NCBI GenBank assembly: GCA_040386075.1
Contig: JAZKGE010000007.1
Location: 1 to 64,000 of the forward strand
Direction: 5' to 3'
Origin: UBA4416 sp040386075
GTDB taxonomy: Bacteria; Bacteroidota; Bacteroidia; B-17B0; Aurantibacillaceae
Length of the DNA stretch: 64,000 nucleotides
Shown here: piece after piece, positions 32,105 through 41,043 of the stretch
How positions within the stretch are numbered: the first letter of the stretch is position 1
Layout of the letters: the number at the start of each line of letters is the position of its first letter
Notes under the pieces: generated by a model
What the model was told of the DNA's origin: nothing
The model's database searches: none
Seen by the model: the letters and a program-made list of their open reading frames with translations, nothing else
Position numbers and translations under genes: made by a program

Positions 32105-33208
32105 ATGGAAGTAAAAGATATCAAAGATACGAGCCTTGCTCAAAATCCGGTTATCGGTCAAATGATCGCTCATAACCACGAACAGATTTTATTTTGTAAT
32201 GATAATGCAACCGGCTTAAAGGCCATTATTGCTGTTCATAACACTGTATTAGGTCCTTCATTAGGAGGTACCCGTATGTGGAATTACAATAATGAAATGG
32301 AAGCATTGACAGACGTTTTACGTTTATCAAGAGGTATGACCTATAAATCATCTGTTGCAGGACTGAATTTAGGTGGTGGGAAAGCAGTTATTATTGGTGA
32401 TGCGAAAAAAATAAAAACAGAAGCTTTATTACGTCGCTTTGGAAAGTTTGTGAATAGCCTTGGTGGTAAATATATTACGGCCGAAGATGTAGCCATGAGC
32501 AGTCGTGATATGGAGATCATTAAAATGGAAACCGACTATGTGAGTGGTTTACCAGTAAATATGGGTGGTAGTGGAGATCCTTCTCCGGTTACAGCTTATG
32601 GCGTTTATGTAAGTATGAAAGCATCTGCTAAAGAAGCATTTGGTACAGATAATTTATCAGGAAAAAAAGTATTGGTTCAGGGAATTGGAAATGTGGGAAT
32701 GCATTTAGTAGAACATTTGACCAAAGAAGGTGCTAAAGTTTATATCTATGATATTACTGAGGAGCGTATTAAAATGGCAGTAGATACATACAAAGCTGAA
32801 TTTGTGGCTGCGGATAAAATGTTTGACCTGGATATTGATATTTATGCACCTTGCGCTTTAGGTGCAACTGTGAATGATGATACATTATCGAAATTGAAAT
32901 GCAAGATCATTTGTGGTGCAGCTAATAACCAATTAGCTGATGAGAAAAAACACGGAGAATTGGTAATGAGCAAAGGTATTTTATATGCTCCTGATTTTGT
33001 TGTGAATGCCGGTGGCATTATCAACGTATTTTACGAACTGGAAGGCTACAACCGTGAACGTGCAATGACGCACGCTGAAAAAATTTATGATACTACCTGG
33101 AACATCATTCAGACTGCAAAAACTCAAAACATACCAACTTATGCGGCTGCCAATAAAATAGCTGAACAACGTATTGAAAGTATTGCCCGAATTAATGCAG
33201 TAATGTAA
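32105..33208 (+). CDS. Leucine dehydrogenase (Glu/Leu/Phe/Val dehydrogenase family)
   Basis: 367 aa, the usual length of octameric leucine dehydrogenases. The catalytic lysine lies in G-M-T-Y-K-S-S-V-A-G-L-N-L-G-G-G-K-A-V-I, with the substrate loop Y-I-T-A-E-D-V-A-M-S and the NAD-binding motif V-Q-G-I-G-N-V-G in the second domain. It reversibly deaminates branched-chain amino acids to 2-oxoacids. Exact substrate preference (Leu versus Val or Phe) is by family resemblance. A family C repeat and then nusB follow. Confidence 0.88.
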   Translation: MEVKDIKDTSLAQNPVIGQMIAHNHEQILFCNDNATGLKAIIAVHNTVLGPSLGGTRMWNYNNEMEALTDVLRLSRGMTYKSSVAGLNLGGGKAVIIGDAKKIKTEALLRRFGKFVNSLGGKYITAEDVAMSSRDMEIIKMETDYVSGLPVNMGGSGDPSPVTAYGVYVSMKASAKEAFGTDNLSGKKVLVQGIGNVGMHLVEHLTKEGAKVYIYDITEERIKMAVDTYKAEFVAADKMFDLDIDIYAPCALGATVNDDTLSKLKCKIICGAANNQLADEKKHGELVMSKGILYAPDFVVNAGGIINVFYELEGYNRERAMTHAEKIYDTTWNIIQTAKTQNIPTYAAANKIAEQRIESIARINAVM

Positions 33209-33215
33209 AATAAAC

Positions 33216-33271
33216 GTCACGCTGAGTGAAGTCGAAGCGACTTACTTGTCTTCAACTCCGCTCAGGCTGAC
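33216..33271. repeat. Family C-type inverted repeat
   Basis: gtcacgctgagtgaagtcga and the inverted tcaactccgctcaggctgac face each other around a short core, giving a long imperfect hairpin immediately after the leucine dehydrogenase stop codon and before the nusB promoter. Confidence 0.6.
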
Positions 33272-33281
33272 AAAAAAATCG

Positions 33282-33289
33282 TATCTTTG
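33282..33289 (+). promoter_or_regulatory. -7 element (TATCTTTG) of the nusB gene
   Basis: An exact TAnnTTTG match 35 nt before the nusB ATG, directly after the repeat at 33216-33271. No clear -33 element is seen; the repeat occupies that position. Confidence 0.45.
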
Positions 33290-33324
33290 TACTCTATTAT
33301 AAAATTATCTAACCTTCGTTCTTT

Positions 33325-34266
33325 ATGCTAAACAGACGTTACCTTCGAATAAAAACAATGCAAAGCCTGTATTCTTACTTTCAGCAGGAAAAACCGGACA
33401 TTGGATTTCACGAAAAAGAATTATTCAAGAGTTTAGATAAAATTTACGATCTCTATATTTATGTTTTAGTACTATTTACCGATATGCACCACACCGCATT
33501 ATTGGTAACCGAAGAGAACAAGAACAAACGCCTCCCATCCAAAGAAGATCTGGAACCCAACTTACGTTTTATAGAAAATATTGTATTAGTAAATCTTACT
33601 AATAGTTCTGAATTAAAAAAAGAAGTACTTAACCGTAAAATTTCCTGGCAAAGTGATTTTGATCTGGTGCGTAAATTATATGCTGAATTAAGAACTACTG
33701 ATCTTTATAAGAATTACATGGCTTCAACAACGCCATCTGCTAAAGAAGATAAACAGTTCCTGATCTCAATGGCCACAGAGTTTTTATACGAACACGAATT
33801 ATTGAATCATTTATTTGAGGAAAAAAATATTCATTGGGCTGATGATACCTTTGGCGCATTCTCTATGGTATCAAGAACCTTTGAAAACTTTACAGGTACT
33901 TTAAGCTTGGTACCATTATATAAAGACAAAGAAGATGATACTAATTTCATCTCTATTCTATTTCGTAAAACAGTTGCTGGCGACAAAGAATTTGATCAAC
34001 TGATCGATGAAAAAACAAAGAACTGGGAACTCGAACGTATTGCAGCCATGGATGTGCTATTGATGAAAATGGCCATTGCTGAATTTCTGCATGTAAGTAA
34101 TGTTCCCGTAAAAGTATCTTTGAATGAGTACATCGACATTTCAAAAGAATATAGTACACCTAACAGTAAAACCTTTATCAACGGAGTTTTGGACAAGATC
34201 ATCGCCGATTTAAAACGCGATAATAAGATCCAGAAAACAGGAAGAGGTTTGATGGAAGGGAATTAG
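33325..34266 (+). CDS. nusB: Transcription antitermination factor NusB, long Bacteroidota form
   Basis: 313 aa, about twice the length of E. coli NusB. The N-terminal R-R-Y-L-R-I-K-T-M-Q-S-L-Y-S-Y is the conserved first helix. The C-terminal part from about residue 200 has W-E-L-E-R-I-A-A-M-D-V-L-L-M-K-M-A-I-A-E-F-L and V-K-V-S-L-N-E-Y-I-D-I-S-K-E-Y-S-T-P-N-S-K-T-F-I-N-G-V-L-D, the RNA and NusE binding signature. The long helical insertion between them is usual in this phylum. It joins the rRNA antitermination complex. Confidence 0.92.
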   Translation: MLNRRYLRIKTMQSLYSYFQQEKPDIGFHEKELFKSLDKIYDLYIYVLVLFTDMHHTALLVTEENKNKRLPSKEDLEPNLRFIENIVLVNLTNSSELKKEVLNRKISWQSDFDLVRKLYAELRTTDLYKNYMASTTPSAKEDKQFLISMATEFLYEHELLNHLFEEKNIHWADDTFGAFSMVSRTFENFTGTLSLVPLYKDKEDDTNFISILFRKTVAGDKEFDQLIDEKTKNWELERIAAMDVLLMKMAIAEFLHVSNVPVKVSLNEYIDISKEYSTPNSKTFINGVLDKIIADLKRDNKIQKTGRGLMEGN

Positions 34267-34320
34267 TCCCGCGTCATTGCTAGGAGGTACAACGAAGAAA
34301 TCTCACATTTATTAATTTAA

Positions 34321-34342
34321 AGCTCTCTTATTCAAGAGGGCT
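34321..34342 (+). terminator. Intrinsic terminator after nusB
   Basis: agctctctt-attc-aagagggct followed by TTTTT; a 9-bp stem including one wobble pair. Confidence 0.85.
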
Positions 34343-34444
34343 TTTTTATTTCTAAATCCATATCTTTGGAAGAGAACTTTAAGCAATAGATTAAACTAAT
34401 TTATTGGCAAGTAACGATCATTAATCAGACAATCAAAAATAGAA

Positions 34445-34972
34445 ATGACTTTCGACAATTTTGTAATAAGACCAATTTGTATTGAAGATTCATCAAATTA
34501 TCATTTATTTGTCGACCAGAATAAGAGTCGTCTTGCAAAATATTTCCCTAAAACATTAAATGCCAATAAAGATATTTCTTCAACAACGGCTCATGTAGTT
34601 GAAAGATTAAGTTTAGCTGAAAAGAAAGAATTTTTCACATTTATAGTTTTAGATAATTTACAAAATAAAATTGTAGGAACTGTGTTTATAAAAGACCTTG
34701 ATTGGACTATCCCAAAAGGAGAATTGGGGTTTTTTATCGACAAAGACTATGAAGGAAATGGAATTATAACAAATGCTGTATCAATTATTTCTAAACATTG
34801 CTTTCAGTCAATGGGTTTAAATAAAGTTTTTATGAGAATTGCTGAAGACAATTTTTCAAGCAGACGCGTTGCCGAAAAAAATGAATTTAAAGTTGAAGGT
34901 ATTTTGAGAAAAGACTTTAAAACCTCTGAAGGTAAATTAATTGATGTTATGTATTACGGTTTAATACATTAA
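34445..34972 (+). CDS. GNAT acetyltransferase (RimJ/RimL type)
   Basis: 175 aa with the GNAT fold of ribosomal-protein-type N-acetyltransferases. I-V-G-T-V-F-I-K-D-L-D forms motif strands, G-E-L-G-F-F-I-D-K-D-Y-E-G-N-G-I-I-T-N-A is the acetyl-CoA-binding loop, and F-M-R-I-A-E-D-N-F-S-S-R-R-V-A-E-K-N-E-F is the C-terminal helix. Substrate unknown. It is a single gene between the nusB terminator and the trp leader. Confidence 0.85.
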   Translation: MTFDNFVIRPICIEDSSNYHLFVDQNKSRLAKYFPKTLNANKDISSTTAHVVERLSLAEKKEFFTFIVLDNLQNKIVGTVFIKDLDWTIPKGELGFFIDKDYEGNGIITNAVSIISKHCFQSMGLNKVFMRIAEDNFSSRRVAEKNEFKVEGILRKDFKTSEGKLIDVMYYGLIH

Positions 34973-35084
34973 CACATTGCCTAATAATAGCTACTAATAA
35001 AACTTTTACAGTAATTAGATGTGCTCCTAGGTTACCTAAAACTCCTAAATTCAAAATAATTTAATTGTTAAAATCAAAAAATAA

Positions 35085-35115
35085 TTTGCTTTATAAAAAA
35101 CTCGGATTACATTTG
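35085..35115 (+). promoter_or_regulatory. Promoter of the trp operon
   Basis: TTTG (35085-35088) and TACATTTG (35108-35115) with 19-nt spacing is a full Bacteroidota consensus. The start near 35120 leaves only a few nt before the trp leader ORF. Nothing else is seen between 34973 and 35084. Confidence 0.7.
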
Positions 35116-35124
35116 TAGCATAAA

Positions 35125-35184
35125 ATGAAAAATATTTCTGTAAATAAATCTTGGTGGCCTTCATGTAAACACATGAATAGCTAA
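35125..35184 (+). CDS. trpL: trp operon leader peptide with tandem Trp codons
   Basis: A 19-codon ORF, MKNISVNKSWWPSCKHMNS, with adjacent TGG TGG codons at 35152-35157. It is preceded by a good promoter and followed 27 nt later by a strong intrinsic terminator, then trpE. GGCCTT over the Trp codons (35156-35161) can pair with AAGGC at 35201-35205, an alternative stem competing with the region in front of the terminator. This is classical transcription attenuation: stalling on Trp codons when Trp-tRNA is scarce allows read-through. The ORF is seen directly; the mechanism is by analogy with proteobacterial trpL. Confidence 0.8.
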   Translation: MKNISVNKSWWPSCKHMNS

Positions 35185-35211
35185 GTTTATATATACTTAT
35201 AAGGCATCCCC

Positions 35212-35245
35212 AAAGCCCGCTGTTCATACAACAGCGGGCTTTTTG
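35212..35245 (+). terminator. trp attenuator terminator
   Basis: AAAGCCCGCTGTT (35212-35224) and AACAGCGGGCTTT (35230-35242) form a perfect 13-bp stem with a 5-nt loop, followed by further Ts. It stands between trpL and trpE. Confidence 0.92.
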
Positions 35246-35279
35246 TTTTTAATCACATTCACAAAAAAAATTAAATAAA

Positions 35280-36704
35280 ATGAAACTACATACACACATC
35301 AATCAAATACTGGCCGACACTAAAACTCCGGTTGCTTTATATTTAGCTTTGAGGGACCAGTACCAAAATGCCTTATTGTTAGAAAGCTCCGATTACAATA
35401 GCAAGGATGGACATTATTCTTACATCTGCTTAAATTCTTTGGCATGTATTTCTTTAAAGAATAGTATTCTGAGAACTACTATCAGTGAAACAATTACCAA
35501 AACGGCCATCACTTTTGAGAAAGAAGTGTTGTTAAAGCACCTAATCACTTTTAAAAATAAATTCGAGTATCAAACACAACAACTACCCTTTTGCTATGCA
35601 GGACTGTTTGGCTACACCGGTTATGATATTGTAAATTATGCCGAGGACATTCGTTTAAACACAAATCATAAAACACTGGATATTCCTGAATTATTATATC
35701 ATGTGTATGGTGTTATTTTAGTATTTAATCATAATACTAGTAACCTTCATATCATTAGTCACCATTACACCGATGACAAAGCCAGGCTACAATTACAGGA
35801 AGTGTCAGAAAAAATCCAATTATCAACAGTGACTGAGTTTTCTTTCTCTACAATTAATGAAACTACTTCGCCCGTTACAAATGAACATTATAAAAGTCTT
35901 GTAACAAAAGCCAAAGGACATTGCCAGCAGGGAGATGTCTTTCAATTGGTATTATCCAGAAGATTTTCTCAATCCTTTGTAGGTGACGAGTTTAACGTGT
36001 ATCGTGCTTTAAAAAACATCAATCCTTCACCCTATTTATTCTATTTCGACTTAGGAAGTTTCAAGATCTTTGGTTCATCACCAGAAGCGCAATTGGTTAT
36101 CAAAAATGATGTGACAGAAATTCATCCAATTGCAGGCACTTACAAACGAACAGGAAATGATGAACAGGATCTGATCAAAGCCAAAGAATTATTGAATGAT
36201 CCCAAAGAAGTAGCTGAACACAACATGCTGGTTGACCTTGCAAGAAATGACCTGAGTAAATATTGTTCGGGAGTAGAATTAAAGACCTCCAAGCAAACGC
36301 AGTTCTATTCTCATGTCATACATTTGGTTAGCAAAGTGATCGGGGAAAAGAAACCGGACTTTCATCCTTTTGAAGTTTTACTGGGAACTTTCCCGGCAGG
36401 AACTTTATCAGGGGCCCCGAAATATAAAGCTTTACAACTAATTGATAAATATGAAGATCAATCCCGTGAGTTTTACGGAGGTTGTATTGGCTTCATCAGT
36501 CACGATGATCAATTAAATCACGCTATTATGATCCGTACCTTCCTAAGCAAGGATAATACCCTGCATTATCAGGCAGGAGCGGGAATTGTGGTTTCATCTG
36601 ACGAAGAAAGCGAATTACAAGAGATCAATAATAAAGTCTGTGCTTTAAAAAAAGCGATACAACAAGCCGAAAAATTTAATAACATTACAATCTCAAACAA
36701 ATGA
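35280..36704 (+). CDS. trpE: Anthranilate synthase component I
   Basis: 474 aa. It converts chorismate with glutamine-derived ammonia to anthranilate, together with TrpG. The chorismate-binding domain is clear from about residue 210: G-D-V-F-Q-L-V-L-S-R-R-F, F-K-I-F-G-S-S-P-E-A-Q-L, H-P-I-A-G-T-Y-K-R-T-G, H-N-M-L-V-D-L-A-R-N-D-L, and P-A-G-T-L-S-G-A-P-K. The N-terminal L-L-E-S-S is the Trp feedback-inhibition motif, so enzyme inhibition probably adds to attenuation. It overlaps trpG by 4 nt. Confidence 0.95.
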   Translation: MKLHTHINQILADTKTPVALYLALRDQYQNALLLESSDYNSKDGHYSYICLNSLACISLKNSILRTTISETITKTAITFEKEVLLKHLITFKNKFEYQTQQLPFCYAGLFGYTGYDIVNYAEDIRLNTNHKTLDIPELLYHVYGVILVFNHNTSNLHIISHHYTDDKARLQLQEVSEKIQLSTVTEFSFSTINETTSPVTNEHYKSLVTKAKGHCQQGDVFQLVLSRRFSQSFVGDEFNVYRALKNINPSPYLFYFDLGSFKIFGSSPEAQLVIKNDVTEIHPIAGTYKRTGNDEQDLIKAKELLNDPKEVAEHNMLVDLARNDLSKYCSGVELKTSKQTQFYSHVIHLVSKVIGEKKPDFHPFEVLLGTFPAGTLSGAPKYKALQLIDKYEDQSREFYGGCIGFISHDDQLNHAIMIRTFLSKDNTLHYQAGAGIVVSSDEESELQEINNKVCALKKAIQQAEKFNNITISNK

Positions 36705-37267
36705 AACTATTAGTACTCGATAATTACGACAGCTTTACTTACAACCTGGTTCATTTAATTGAAAAGGTAAGTGAGATACCGTTTGATGTCATAAGAAATG
36801 ACAAGATCACTCTCGAAGAAATAAAATCTTATGATAAGATCTTATTATCTCCCGGCCCTGGTTTACCAAAAGATGCAGGTATTATGCCTGAATTGATAAA
36901 AACTTACGGCTTATCAAAAAGCATTCTAGGCGTTTGCCTTGGTTTACAAGCCATCGGCGAAGCTTACGGAGCCGATTTAAAAAACCTGGAAACTGTATTT
37001 CACGGTCTTGCCACTCCAATCAACATTATTGCAGAAGAACCCATTTTCAAAAACTGTCCAAAAACTTTTACAGTTGGTCGTTACCACTCATGGGTAATCA
37101 ACACAATTGATCTTCCTGCGGAATTACAAATTACTGCCACGGATGAACAGGGCAATATCATGGCTTTAAAACATAGTGTACATGATGTACAAGGCGTTCA
37201 GTTTCACCCTGAATCTATTTTATCAGAATACGGGGAAATAATTATCAGCAATTGGCTTAACGCCTAG
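36701..37267 (+). CDS. trpG: Anthranilate synthase component II (glutamine amidotransferase)
   Basis: 188 aa, class I glutamine amidotransferase. D-N-Y-D-S-F-T-Y-N-L opens the protein. The nucleophile Cys is in L-G-V-C-L-G-L-Q-A-I, and the His-Glu pair in V-Q-F-H-P-E-S-I. It supplies ammonia to TrpE; a role as PabA in folate synthesis is possible too. Translationally coupled to trpE through ATGA. A family B repeat of about 55 bp separates it from trpD. Confidence 0.95.
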   Translation: MKLLVLDNYDSFTYNLVHLIEKVSEIPFDVIRNDKITLEEIKSYDKILLSPGPGLPKDAGIMPELIKTYGLSKSILGVCLGLQAIGEAYGADLKNLETVFHGLATPINIIAEEPIFKNCPKTFTVGRYHSWVINTIDLPAELQITATDEQGNIMALKHSVHDVQGVQFHPESILSEYGEIIISNWLNA

Positions 37268-37286
37268 TTACATTCTCCCCGTTCCG

Positions 37287-37341
37287 TCATGCTGAACTTG
37301 ATTCAGTATCTCATGAGACCCTGAAACAAGTTCAGGGTGAC
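37287..37341. repeat. Repeat family B copy inside the trp operon
   Basis: tcatgctgaacttgattcag, tatctcatgagaccctgaaa, caagttcagggtgac. It fills the trpG-trpD gap and will form hairpins in the operon mRNA, possibly affecting the relative expression of trpEG and trpDCFBA. Confidence 0.75.
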
Positions 37342-37373
37342 TGACTTTACTAATCTTATAATACTTAATCAAA

Positions 37374-38360
37374 ATGAAAACATCATTTCAATTACTATGT
37401 CATGGACATACCTTATCCGAAACCGAAGCATATCAGTTGCTTCAGGATATTTGTCAAAACCAATTCAATGCTTCACAAATAGCAGCGATCATGACGTTTT
37501 ACATTGCCCGACCAATAACCGTAAACGAATTAATGGGCTTTAGAAAAGCACTACTGGATGTTTGCATTCCTGTTAAACTGGATAGAGAAGCAATTGATGT
37601 TTGTGGAACAGGAGGTGACCAAAAAGACACTTTTAATATTTCAACGCTTTCAGCATTGGTGTTGGCTGCGTCAGGCTTTCCTGTTGCCAAACATGGTAAT
37701 TATGGTTCTTCTTCTGTATCAGGTTCATCAGATATTTTAAACCACTTAGGCTATGAATTTAAAACCAATTCTGACGATCTAAACAGGGAATTCAATCAAT
37801 ACAACATTTGTTTCATGCATGCGCCATTGTTTCATCCTGCTTTAAAAACAGTAGCTTCAACTAGAAAAGAACTAGCTGTTAAAACCTTTTTTAATTTACT
37901 GGGGCCATTGGTAAACCCTGCTAATATCAATTTCAGATACGTTGGTGTTTACGGATTGGAAGTGGCCAGGCTTTATAATTACATTTTGCAACAAGACAAA
38001 GCCAATTATTGCCTGGTACATTCTATGGATGGCTATGACGAAGTAAGTTTAACTTCTTCCTTTAAATACATTACCAAAACAACCGAACAATCTATTGAAC
38101 CAGAAACATTAGGTTTTCCAATTCTACAACAACAAGATTTATTTGGTGGAAAAATAATTGGCGATGCTGCTAGTATTTTTTTAAATGTTTTAAAGAACGA
38201 ATGCACATCTGCTCAAAAAAACGTCGTGGTCATCAATAGTGCGTTAGCTATGAATGCCTATGATAGTAATAAGTCTTTAGAAGATTGCATAGACATCTGC
38301 AAAGAAACGATTGAGTCAAAAAAAACTTACATTTTATTTAAAAACTTAACATCTAACTAA
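37374..38360 (+). CDS. trpD: Anthranilate phosphoribosyltransferase
   Basis: 328 aa. It transfers phosphoribosyl from PRPP to anthranilate. The PRPP and Mg-binding motifs are D-V-C-G-T-G-G-D and G-N-Y-G-S-S-S-V-S-G-S-S-D-I-L near residues 77-120; K-T-F-F-N-L-L-G-P-L-V-N-P is the anthranilate-side signature. It is unfused to TrpG. The stop is 1 nt before the trpC start. Confidence 0.95.
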   Translation: MKTSFQLLCHGHTLSETEAYQLLQDICQNQFNASQIAAIMTFYIARPITVNELMGFRKALLDVCIPVKLDREAIDVCGTGGDQKDTFNISTLSALVLAASGFPVAKHGNYGSSSVSGSSDILNHLGYEFKTNSDDLNREFNQYNICFMHAPLFHPALKTVASTRKELAVKTFFNLLGPLVNPANINFRYVGVYGLEVARLYNYILQQDKANYCLVHSMDGYDEVSLTSSFKYITKTTEQSIEPETLGFPILQQQDLFGGKIIGDAASIFLNVLKNECTSAQKNVVVINSALAMNAYDSNKSLEDCIDICKETIESKKTYILFKNLTSN

Positions 38361-38361
38361 T

Positions 38362-39204
38362 ATGAACACTTTAGAAAAAATAATTACACATAAAAGAATT
38401 GAAGTCAAAGAACGTGAGGCTTTATATCCCATTGAATTACTAAAACAATCCAACTATTTTAAATCGCCAACCGTTTCTTTGTCAGCCTATTTACAAAGGG
38501 CAGATAAAAGCGGCATCATTGCTGAATTTAAGAAACAATCACCCTCGGCCGGCATCATTAATAAATACTTAAGCGTTGAGAAAACTTCTATAGGTTACAT
38601 GCAGGCAGGCGCAAGTGCCTTATCGATCCTGACCGACAAAATATTTTTTGGTGGATGTTCAGAAGATCTGAGTACAGCCAGGAAATATAACTTCTGTCCT
38701 ATTCTTCGTAAAGATTTTATCATTAATGAATATCAAATTATAGAATCAAAATCTATTGGAGCTGATGCTATCTTATTGATCGCTGCTGTCTTAACCAAAG
38801 ATGAGATCATTCAGTTTACGAATTTTGCCCATCAACTAGAATTAGAGGTATTGTTAGAACTACATCATCCTGATGAACTATCTAAAATTTATAGTAAAGT
38901 AAATGTAGTGGGCGTCAACAACCGTGATCTGAATACCATGAAGATCGATATTCAGCAATCATTCCTAATGGCAGATATGATCCCTAAACACATGATCAAA
39001 GTTTCGGAAAGTGGCATTGAAGATCCTAAAACGATCTTCAATCTAAAAAAAGTTGGCTACAAAGGGTTTTTAATTGGCAGCTATTTTATGAAACAGCCGC
39101 ATCCGCATTTGGCCTGTAAGGAGCTCATTAATGAGCTAAATCATACTGAACTTGATTTAGTATCGCATGAGACCCTGAAACAAGTTCAGGGTGACGCAAT
39201 CTAA
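38362..39204 (+). CDS. trpC: Indole-3-glycerol-phosphate synthase with repeat-encoded tail
   Basis: 280 aa, TIM barrel closing the indole ring. Visible active-site segments: I-I-A-E-F-K-K-Q-S-P-S-A-G-I-I (E and K), L-T-D-K-I-F-F-G-G, R-K-D-F-I-I, L-E-L-H-H-P-D-E-L, G-V-N-N-R-D-L, S-E-S-G-I. The fold is complete by about residue 255; the last 20 residues (from about 260) are translated from a family B repeat, ending K-Q-V-Q-G-D-A-I, and are not part of the family. trpF follows after 13 nt. Confidence 0.95.
   Translation: MNTLEKIITHKRIEVKEREALYPIELLKQSNYFKSPTVSLSAYLQRADKSGIIAEFKKQSPSAGIINKYLSVEKTSIGYMQAGASALSILTDKIFFGGCSEDLSTARKYNFCPILRKDFIINEYQIIESKSIGADAILLIAAVLTKDEIIQFTNFAHQLELEVLLELHHPDELSKIYSKVNVVGVNNRDLNTMKIDIQQSFLMADMIPKHMIKVSESGIEDPKTIFNLKKVGYKGFLIGSYFMKQPHPHLACKELINELNHTELDLVSHETLKQVQGDAI
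39141..39196. repeat. Repeat family B copy inside the trpC reading frame
   Basis: tcatactgaacttgatttag, tatcgcatgagaccctgaaa, caagttcagggtgacg. The repeat has inserted at the 3' end of trpC and supplies its last 20 codons, without frameshifting trpF, which starts at 39218. Confidence 0.8.
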
Positions 39205-39217
39205 AAAATAGAAAAAC

Positions 39218-39838
39218 ATGAAACTAAAAGTTTGCGGATTAAAATATCCAAAAAATATAGAAGAACTTATAAAACTTCCTATAGATTACATAGGATTCAT
39301 CTTCTATAAAAAGTCACCACGTTTTGTTGAAGAGAATTTAAGTTTTGATTTTGCACGAACAATTCCAAAACACATCAAAAAAACAGGTGTATTTGTCAAT
39401 GAAAATAGTTATTCTATATTCAATACTATCGCGCATTATGATTTGGATATGGTTCAGCTTCACGGAAATGAGTCTCCTGACTTATGCGCAGAGTTAAAAC
39501 CTCATGTAAAGGTGATAAAAGCATTTCAGATCACTGATGATTTTGATTTTAAACAACTGGAAAATTATTTACCTGTAGTAGACCATTTTCTGTTTGATAG
39601 TTGTAGTGAAAACCATGGGGGCAGCGGAAAAACATTTAATTGGCAAGTACTTAACAGATACAAATACAAAATCCCGTTTTTTTTAAGCGGAGGAATTAGT
39701 GAAGAACATATTGAAGAAATTAAACAACTAAATCTTCCTCAATTAATTGCGATCGATATCAACTCGAAATTTGAAACAGAACCGGGATCAAAAAACACAA
39801 AACACATAAAACAATTCATTTTAAAACTAAACTCATGA
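39218..39838 (+). CDS. trpF: Phosphoribosylanthranilate isomerase
   Basis: 206 aa TIM barrel. The general-base cysteine is in K-V-C-G-L near the N-terminus and the general-acid Asp in H-F-L-F-D-S. G-S-G-K-T-F-N-W and L-S-G-G-I bind the phosphates, and I-D-I-N-S-K-F-E-T-E-P-G-S-K closes the family signature. Its 3' end overlaps trpB by 4 nt. Confidence 0.93.
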   Translation: MKLKVCGLKYPKNIEELIKLPIDYIGFIFYKKSPRFVEENLSFDFARTIPKHIKKTGVFVNENSYSIFNTIAHYDLDMVQLHGNESPDLCAELKPHVKVIKAFQITDDFDFKQLENYLPVVDHFLFDSCSENHGGSGKTFNWQVLNRYKYKIPFFLSGGISEEHIEEIKQLNLPQLIAIDINSKFETEPGSKNTKHIKQFILKLNS

Positions 39839-41043
39839 TAAATCAATACAACGTCAACGAACAAGGTTACTACGGAGAATACGGTGGAGCGTACATTCCT
39901 GAAATATTATTTAATAATGTAGAAGAATTAAAGAATAATTATTTGCAGATCATGGAGAGCGATTCCTTTAAAAAAGAATTTGATGAACTGCTAAGAAATT
40001 ATGTAGGGCGACCTACGCCTATGTATTTTGCCAAAAATTTGTCGGCACAATTTAAAACAAATATCTATTTAAAACGCGAAGACTTAAATCATACCGGAGC
40101 GCATAAGATCAATAACGCGTTGGGACAGATCTTATTAGCCAAGCGTTTAGGCAAACAACGCATCATTGCCGAAACAGGTGCCGGTCAGCATGGTGTAGCA
40201 ACTGCAACAGCTTGTGCGTTAATGAGACTGGAATGTATCATTTACATGGGCGAAGTTGATATAGAAAGACAAGCGCCCAACGTTGCCCGTATGAAATTGC
40301 TAGGTGCATCCGTTGTTCCAGCCTTATCCGGAAGTAAAACCCTAAAGGATGCTACCAATGAAGCCATCAGGGACTGGATCAATAATACAGCAACAACACA
40401 TTATATTATTGGCTCGGTGGTCGGTCCGCACCCCTACCCTGATATGGTAGCGCGTTTTCAATCGGTGATCAGTCATGAAATAAAGAGCCAGTTATTACAA
40501 CAGATAGGAAAAGAAGATCCTGACTATGTTATTGCTTGCGTGGGTGGAGGAAGTAATGCCGCGGGTGCATTTTATCATTATTTAAATAACGAAGATGTAC
40601 AATTGATCGGTGTGGAAGCATCGGGAAAAGGAATTAATACTGGCCATACAGCAGCTACATTAACCGTCGGCAAACCAGGTATCATTCACGGAAGCAAAAC
40701 CTATTTGATGCAGAATGATGACGGACAAATCACGGAGCCTTACAGTATTTCAGCAGGATTGGATTATCCGGGTATTGGCCCTATTCATTCATTTTTACAT
40801 GATGTAAAAAGAGCAAAGTATATGCATGTGACGGATGCGGAAGCCATGGATGCCGTAGTGAACTTAACTCAAAAGGAAGGCATCATTCCTGCATTGGAAA
40901 GTGCGCATGCATTAGCAGCATTAACCAAATTAAATTTCAAATCAACCGATACGGTTGTTGTGAACCTTTCAGGTAGAGGTGATAAAGACCTGAACATTTA
41001 TATAAACTATTTAAACGAACAAAATCATGCAAAACAGAATTGA
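39835..41043 (+). CDS. trpB: Tryptophan synthase beta chain
   Basis: 402 aa, PLP enzyme condensing indole with serine. G-E-Y-G-G-A-Y-I-P-E near the start, the PLP lysine in H-T-G-A-H-K-I-N-N-A-L-G-Q, the substrate Glu in A-E-T-G-A-G-Q-H-G-V-A, and the phosphate-binding G-G-G-S-N-A are all present, typical of the TrpB1 form that pairs with TrpA. It overlaps trpF by 4 and trpA by 17 nt. Confidence 0.96.
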   Translation: MINQYNVNEQGYYGEYGGAYIPEILFNNVEELKNNYLQIMESDSFKKEFDELLRNYVGRPTPMYFAKNLSAQFKTNIYLKREDLNHTGAHKINNALGQILLAKRLGKQRIIAETGAGQHGVATATACALMRLECIIYMGEVDIERQAPNVARMKLLGASVVPALSGSKTLKDATNEAIRDWINNTATTHYIIGSVVGPHPYPDMVARFQSVISHEIKSQLLQQIGKEDPDYVIACVGGGSNAAGAFYHYLNNEDVQLIGVEASGKGINTGHTAATLTVGKPGIIHGSKTYLMQNDDGQITEPYSISAGLDYPGIGPIHSFLHDVKRAKYMHVTDAEAMDAVVNLTQKEGIIPALESAHALAALTKLNFKSTDTVVVNLSGRGDKDLNIYINYLNEQNHAKQN

